DNA of 64,000 bases, from positions 39,664-103,663 of the forward strand of contig CALWVM010000008.1 in NCBI GenBank assembly GCA_944384985.1. Direction: 5' to 3'. How positions within the stretch are numbered: position 1 is the first letter of the stretch; every line of letters begins with the position of its first letter. Below, piece by piece: positions 60,436 to 64,000 of this stretch. Position numbers and translations under genes: made by a program. The DNA is from an uncultured Clostridia bacterium. GTDB taxonomy: Bacteria; Bacillota; Clostridia; Oscillospirales; Acutalibacteraceae. Below the pieces are notes generated by a model, which did no database searches, was not told the origin of the DNA, and was given only the letters and a program-made list of their open reading frames with translations.

Positions 60436-63003
60436 ATGGACGCTAATATTATTTCGATTGTTAGGTCTTGGTTTGATAAATCAAGGGATTGGCAAAAAGA
60501 TACATTTGTAAATCTTTGGAAAAGTAAAGATTTAGAGGAAACCAAAAAGCGAGCACTTAAACTTGTTTGCAAAGAATATGGATATACCGATTGTTCCTAT
60601 GTTTCTGATACAAAGTTTCCCGAAGACTTGGACGATGTCACATCCGATGATAGTAATATCATTTTAAAGAGCATATCTAACATACAAGGAGTGGCTGCGT
60701 TAAAGCCTACAAAACCACTTGAATTCACTAAAGGACTAAATGTAGTGTACGGAGCAAATGGCTGTGGCAAATCATCATATGTTAAGGTGTTAAAAAAGGC
60801 TGAAAATCCTAAAGACGACATCAACATTTTTTCCAACATTTTTGAAAAAATCAATATTCCAGCAAAAGCAACATTAACCTTTTCTTGTGACGGCGAAGAT
60901 ACAACATCTAATTGGTCGTTAAAGAATGATAAAAATTATCCGATCAGAATATATGACACAAAAATAGCACAAAGGGTTTTAGACAAATCAACAGAAACAA
61001 TTTACGAACCAAAATTATTACATATTTTTACTCAGTTAGCTGAAATATCAGAGTATATAAGCCAAGAGGTAAGTTCAGAATACAATACTAAAACTTCAAA
61101 TTTAAAAAGCGTACCTAACGAACTATCAACCTCTGACTTAAGTAAGAAATATAGCGAATTGGAAACACTTCCACTGATTGATGATTTCGAAAAATGTATA
61201 AATTTCACAGAGAAAGATCAAAAGCAATTAGAATTGATTGAAAAGGCATTCAATGATTCTAATCCTGATCAAACCAAGAAAAAACTATCTCAGCAAGTAG
61301 AAATACTTTCACAATTAAAAAGTAAAATATCTACTGCCTACTCCCAATTGGATCAAAGTAATGTTGAAGATTATATTCACTCTATCGAAATTCAAATTAA
61401 AACTCGTCGTGAATTTGAAAATTTATTAAAAACATATAGAGAAGTTTCAAGCATTAAAGAGTTTGGGTCTGATCTTTGGAAAGATATGTGGAAATCATCA
61501 CAGAAATTTTCTGATTCAATTGAAGGAGATAGTACAAAAGATATATGTGTATTATGCCAGCAACCGCTTTCTTCTGAAGCGAAAATAAGATACGCTAAAT
61601 TTTCAGAAATATATGCTTCAGACCTTGAAAAAAATCAAAATGATGCATATGAAATCTTAAATAAAAAGACACAAAAATTAAGTGAACTTATCAATAGGAA
61701 TCTTAATGTAAATGACACAAAACAAATTCTTATTACAAATATGTTCCCGGATGATGTCGTCTCTTACATTGAAGATGTGTTGAATAAACTATATATTAGA
61801 GCAAATTGGTTATACAATTATGACCCGAAAAATGGAGAATGCCCAAAAGTAGTATGCGTTAATGAAGTACTTAACAAATTTGATGAATTTACGAAAAGAA
61901 TAAAGGAGCAGATTGAATCCATTGATGAATTCATTAATAATTCAGAAAAACAAAGCAAGGATAGAATTGAACTTCAAAGTAAAAAATGGTTTTCCGAGAA
62001 TCAGAATAATGTTAAATTGAAAAAGGAACTTATTATCTTAAAAAATATTAAGACTGGCATAAAAACCAATAATATTACAAAAGCGAAGAATGCATTGTCT
62101 GAAAAAATGATTACTGAGGTGTATGTAAGAAGATTTGAAAATGAATTAAATGCACTCAATCCTTCACGATCGATAAAGGTGGAATTATTATCGGATGGCA
62201 AAAAAGGTAGAACATCTCACAGAATATCGATAAAAGGAGCTTTCGAAAAAAAGAAAACTGAAGAAGTTTTAAGTGAGGGTGAATATAGAGTTGTTTCTAT
62301 TGCTGCCTTTTTAGCCGATTTAAACTCTATTAATAAGACACAAGCCTTTATATTTGATGATCCAATAAATTCTTTAGACCACAACTATGAAGATAATGTA
62401 GCAAAACAATTGGTTAAACTGTCTTTTGAAAGACAGGTAATAGTATTTACACATCGCCTTGCATTTGCAGAAACACTCAAAAATTGTATGGAACTGTACT
62501 TACTTGAAAATCCTGAAATAAAAGAATCTTCCAAATTTAATTATATAGAACTCAGAAACAGTCCTATGGGAGAACCAATATACAAGGGAGACTACAATAA
62601 AACTAATGCTATATCTTCATTACAAACGATAAAAGATGAATCTATACCTAAAATACGCAAATTGAGAGAAGACGGAGATTATGATTTAGCCGATGCCAAA
62701 CTCAAGAGTTGTTGCACAATTGTAAGGGTAGATATTGAGTATCTCATCGAAAAATTGTTGTTAAACGGATTGGTTACTAGATATAGTAAAAATATTTCAT
62801 CATTAAAGATTAGATATCTAAAAATAATCGAATCAAAGGATGTTGATTTTATTGAAAAAATGATGACAAAATATTCTTATTTTGAACATTCTCAGCCAAG
62901 TGAAAAGCCAATCGAGTTACCTGACCTTGAATGTTTAGAGAAAGATGTAAACGACCTTATTGATTGGGGTAAAGATTATAAAAAAAGGCTTAACAAAAAG
63001 TGA
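60436..63003 (+). CDS. RloC/PrrC-like SMC-type ATPase with zinc-hook motif
   Basis: 855 residues. Walker A GANGCGKSS at about 106-114, a long coiled-coil region (about 200-590) interrupted by CVLCQQ (Cys371, Cys374) at its tip, then the ABC signature LSEGEYRVVS (about 612), Walker B AFIFDDPINSLD (about 636) and THR H-loop (about 673). The final 170 residues have no motif I can name; they end FEHSQPSEKPIELPDLE. RloC/PrrC anticodon nucleases share this layout, but their nuclease residues cannot be confirmed. The ATG at 60436 has AAAGGAAG upstream. It is divergent from the controller gene and probably a second defence line guarding the R-M system. Confidence 0.8.
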   Translation: MDANIISIVRSWFDKSRDWQKDTFVNLWKSKDLEETKKRALKLVCKEYGYTDCSYVSDTKFPEDLDDVTSDDSNIILKSISNIQGVAALKPTKPLEFTKGLNVVYGANGCGKSSYVKVLKKAENPKDDINIFSNIFEKINIPAKATLTFSCDGEDTTSNWSLKNDKNYPIRIYDTKIAQRVLDKSTETIYEPKLLHIFTQLAEISEYISQEVSSEYNTKTSNLKSVPNELSTSDLSKKYSELETLPLIDDFEKCINFTEKDQKQLELIEKAFNDSNPDQTKKKLSQQVEILSQLKSKISTAYSQLDQSNVEDYIHSIEIQIKTRREFENLLKTYREVSSIKEFGSDLWKDMWKSSQKFSDSIEGDSTKDICVLCQQPLSSEAKIRYAKFSEIYASDLEKNQNDAYEILNKKTQKLSELINRNLNVNDTKQILITNMFPDDVVSYIEDVLNKLYIRANWLYNYDPKNGECPKVVCVNEVLNKFDEFTKRIKEQIESIDEFINNSEKQSKDRIELQSKKWFSENQNNVKLKKELIILKNIKTGIKTNNITKAKNALSEKMITEVYVRRFENELNALNPSRSIKVELLSDGKKGRTSHRISIKGAFEKKKTEEVLSEGEYRVVSIAAFLADLNSINKTQAFIFDDPINSLDHNYEDNVAKQLVKLSFERQVIVFTHRLAFAETLKNCMELYLLENPEIKESSKFNYIELRNSPMGEPIYKGDYNKTNAISSLQTIKDESIPKIRKLREDGDYDLADAKLKSCCTIVRVDIEYLIEKLLLNGLVTRYSKNISSLKIRYLKIIESKDVDFIEKMMTKYSYFEHSQPSEKPIELPDLECLEKDVNDLIDWGKDYKKRLNKK

Positions 63004-63230
63004 TTCATTATTGGAAAATAAAATGATTTTAAATTTATTTTCTACTAATTGATTTAGCCAGATAGTAGCCATTATAGTGTGGCAACGATATGGCAACAAA
63101 AAATTTGATAGCGTATGTTCTATCAATAATACAAATAATGTAGAGACTACTTACTAAATTACCTATACAAATCTGTTTAAGATTAGTTTATGGGGAGCGA
63201 GTTTGAATAAGTAAAAAGTGGATATGAGAG
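63004..63230. other. Right end of the first element (no gene)
   Basis: AT-rich, no credible ORF. It contains GTGGCAAC/ATGGCAAC (63079-63086 and 63090-63097, 11-bp period) matching the left end, and TTTGATAGCG near 63103. The boundary with the next element lies between about 63190 and 63235. Confidence 0.6.
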
Positions 63231-63279
63231 CCTGTAAACCCGCATAAACACTGGGTTTTCGGATTTCAGATTTCCCTTT

Positions 63280-63298
63280 TGATAGCAGATTGATAGCA
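63280..63298 (+). promoter_or_regulatory. Integrase arm-type repeats of the second element
   Basis: TGATAGCA at 63280-63287 and 63291-63298, same 11-bp period as in the first element but a different word, so a different integrase specificity. Confidence 0.6.
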
Positions 63299-63367
63299 CC
63301 CGTCAAATTCAGAGTTATTCTGGTGATTTGGGTGGCTTGCGAATACGCAGGATTTTTATTCTAAGAG

Positions 63368-63406
63368 AAAAGGTCTAACTGATTTTTGCTGATCAGTTAG
63401 ACCTTT
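63368..63406. terminator. Terminator of the second element's left end
   Basis: Stem AAAGGTCTAACTGAT/ATCAGTTAGACCTTT followed by TTTATTTT; same position relative to the XRE gene as 52097-52131. Confidence 0.85.
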
Positions 63407-63484
63407 TTTATTTTGCTCTCATGTATCTGAATTTACTGATTTTGTGCAACAAACAGGCTCTCCCGTGGCCTACAAGTGAGAGGG

Positions 63485-63973
63485 TCAGAGTAGGCCCTCC
63501 GGCGGAACCTTGGCGCGGATCTGGCTGCTGTCGTACTCCGGGTAGTGGTAACGCCAGCGGTCGTACTCCTCCTGGGAGATCTCACCGGCCTCTAGTTTGG
63601 CTGCCTGTTCCCGCCAGGCCCAAAGCATTTCATGCAGTCTGGCGGCATCCTTATTCTTGCGGAAATCCACCTGCAAGGAGAGTACACCATCCTGCTCCGT
63701 GACTTTCAGACCGTAGTTGTCCTCCAGGGCAAACAGGGTGTGCATTAGCCCAACATAGGAGTCTATGTCCGGGACGGAAAGGGCATGAGGGGAGACATCC
63801 AGCACCTGTGCCAGGGCAGCAGTCAGTTCTGCTTTCGGAGTTCTTGATCCTGTCTCATACTGAGCTAGGCGCACATCAGCAGATTTCTCGGGAAAGCCCA
63901 CGGCCATACCCAAATATTTCTGCGTCATTCCTCGCAGCAGACGGAAAAAGTGGATTCTCTCACCGATGGCCAT
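63485..63973 (-). CDS. XRE-family repressor of the second element
   Basis: 162 residues, clearly paralogous to the regulator at 52146-52676: MAIGERIHFFRLLRGMTQKY, FPEKSADVRLAQYETGSRTP, DVSPHALSVPDIDS, and GEISQEEYDRWRYHYPEYD near the C-terminus. It lacks the last 13 or so residues of the first protein. TTGGAG lies 8 nt before the ATG. The gene is GC-rich, unlike its AT-rich relative, pointing to different donors. It should repress the excision/integration genes of the second element, which lie beyond the right edge. Confidence 0.85.
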   Translation of the reverse strand: MAIGERIHFFRLLRGMTQKYLGMAVGFPEKSADVRLAQYETGSRTPKAELTAALAQVLDVSPHALSVPDIDSYVGLMHTLFALEDNYGLKVTEQDGVLSLQVDFRKNKDAARLHEMLWAWREQAAKLEAGEISQEEYDRWRYHYPEYDSSQIRAKVPPEGLL

Positions 63974-64000
63974 ACGTCCAACTCCAATCTATGATGATCT

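Larger units (their letters stand above)
51995..63230. mobile_element. Integrative mobilizable element inserted at the guaA 3' end
   Basis: An AT-rich block of about 11.2 kb starting at the guaA stop and ending near 63.2 kb. It carries a repressor, excisionase-like protein, tyrosine integrase, MobC-like protein, RepA-like ATPase, candidate oriT, MobV relaxase, TnpV and a restriction/ATPase cargo. Paired GTGGCAAC/ATGGCAAC sites with an 11-bp period sit near both ends (52052-52070 and 63079-63097) in the same orientation, the form of integrase arm sites. There are no type IV secretion genes, so transfer would need a helper. Exact core repeats could not be fixed by eye; GGAGTGGGAATAA at the left has only a weak counterpart near 63192-63205. 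Confidence 0.85.
63230..64000. mobile_element. Left end of a second, tandem guaA-site element (partial)
   Basis: From about 63235 the sequence repeats the plan of 52010-52680: AAACCCGC...GGGTTTT, CCCTTTTG, two TGATAGCA sites with an 11-bp period (63280-63298), a terminator and a minus-strand XRE gene. Composition turns GC-rich at about 63.47 kb. The rest lies outside the window. Confidence 0.7.

Noticed and set aside
60436-63003. Calling the ATPase a true anticodon nuclease (RloC)
   Set aside because: ATPase motifs and a CxxC hook fit, but the C-terminal nuclease residues could not be recognised, so only the likeness is stated.
51985-63235. Exact att core repeat
   Set aside because: GGAGTGGGAATAA at the guaA end and GGGAGCGAGTTTGAATAA near 63192 are too different to call a direct repeat by eye; only approximate element limits are given.
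1-64000. CRISPR arrays, rRNA and tRNA genes
   Set aside because: No regularly spaced repeats, rRNA-like blocks or tRNA cloverleaf sequences were seen on either strand; the integration site is the guaA 3' end, not a tRNA.

Overview
The window is chromosomal DNA from an endospore-forming, fermentative member of the class Clostridia, most likely an Oscillospiraceae/Ruminococcaceae-type gut bacterium. The reasons are a fairly GC-rich backbone, strong AGGAGG ribosome sites with frequent TTG starts, dipicolinate synthase genes (dpaAB), a V-type ATPase operon, a T-box before thrS, a ZTP riboswitch before pflB, and a membrane-anchored cohesin protein. I do not assign a genus. || Backbone, 1-51,994: V-ATPase subunits (partial), a GH13 alpha-glucosidase, a compact ethanolamine ammonia-lyase set (eutA-eutB-eutC), trmL, a peptidoglycan/polysaccharide deacetylase lipoprotein, a lipoyl-less E2-type acyltransferase, DHHW and DUF5696-type envelope proteins, a D,D-carboxypeptidase, ybaK, thrS, two metallophosphoesterases, azlCD, an AraC regulator, rmuC, a GPH-type sugar symporter beside a GH3 beta-glucosidase, nadB-nadC, murC, dpaA-dpaB, an ABC transporter of the FtsX/MacB type, pflB, a glycerophosphodiesterase, a cohesin-domain protein, purA and guaA. 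Most transcription units end in clear hairpin terminators, and many have sigma-A promoters with 17-bp spacing. A small AT-richer patch at about 36.85-38.3 kb holds a frameshifted trypsin-like protease and a lipoprotein. A second patch at about 42.4-43.9 kb holds two unrecognised exported proteins. || Accessory region, about 52.0-63.2 kb: an AT-rich integrative mobilizable element sits directly behind the stop codon of guaA. Its core module is an XRE repressor, an excisionase-like HTH, a tyrosine integrase, a MobC-like protein, a RepA-like ATPase whose P-loop carries a one-base frameshift, a hairpin-rich candidate oriT, a MobV relaxase and TnpV. Its cargo is a defence island: an XRE regulator, a beta-class DNA methyltransferase with a degenerate staphylococcal-nuclease-like C-terminal domain, a convergent MjaI-family restriction endonuclease preceded by a small winged-helix protein and a controller-type HTH protein with its own palindromic operator, and a divergent 855-residue SMC/RloC-like ATPase with a CxxC zinc-hook-like motif. 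|| Right edge, about 63.2-64.0 kb: a second, GC-richer element begins here. It repeats the left-end layout of the first one: paired 11-bp-period integrase arm sites, a terminator, then a paralogous XRE repressor on the minus strand. This implies a tandem array of related elements accreted at the guaA 3' end, with the rest of the second element beyond the window.
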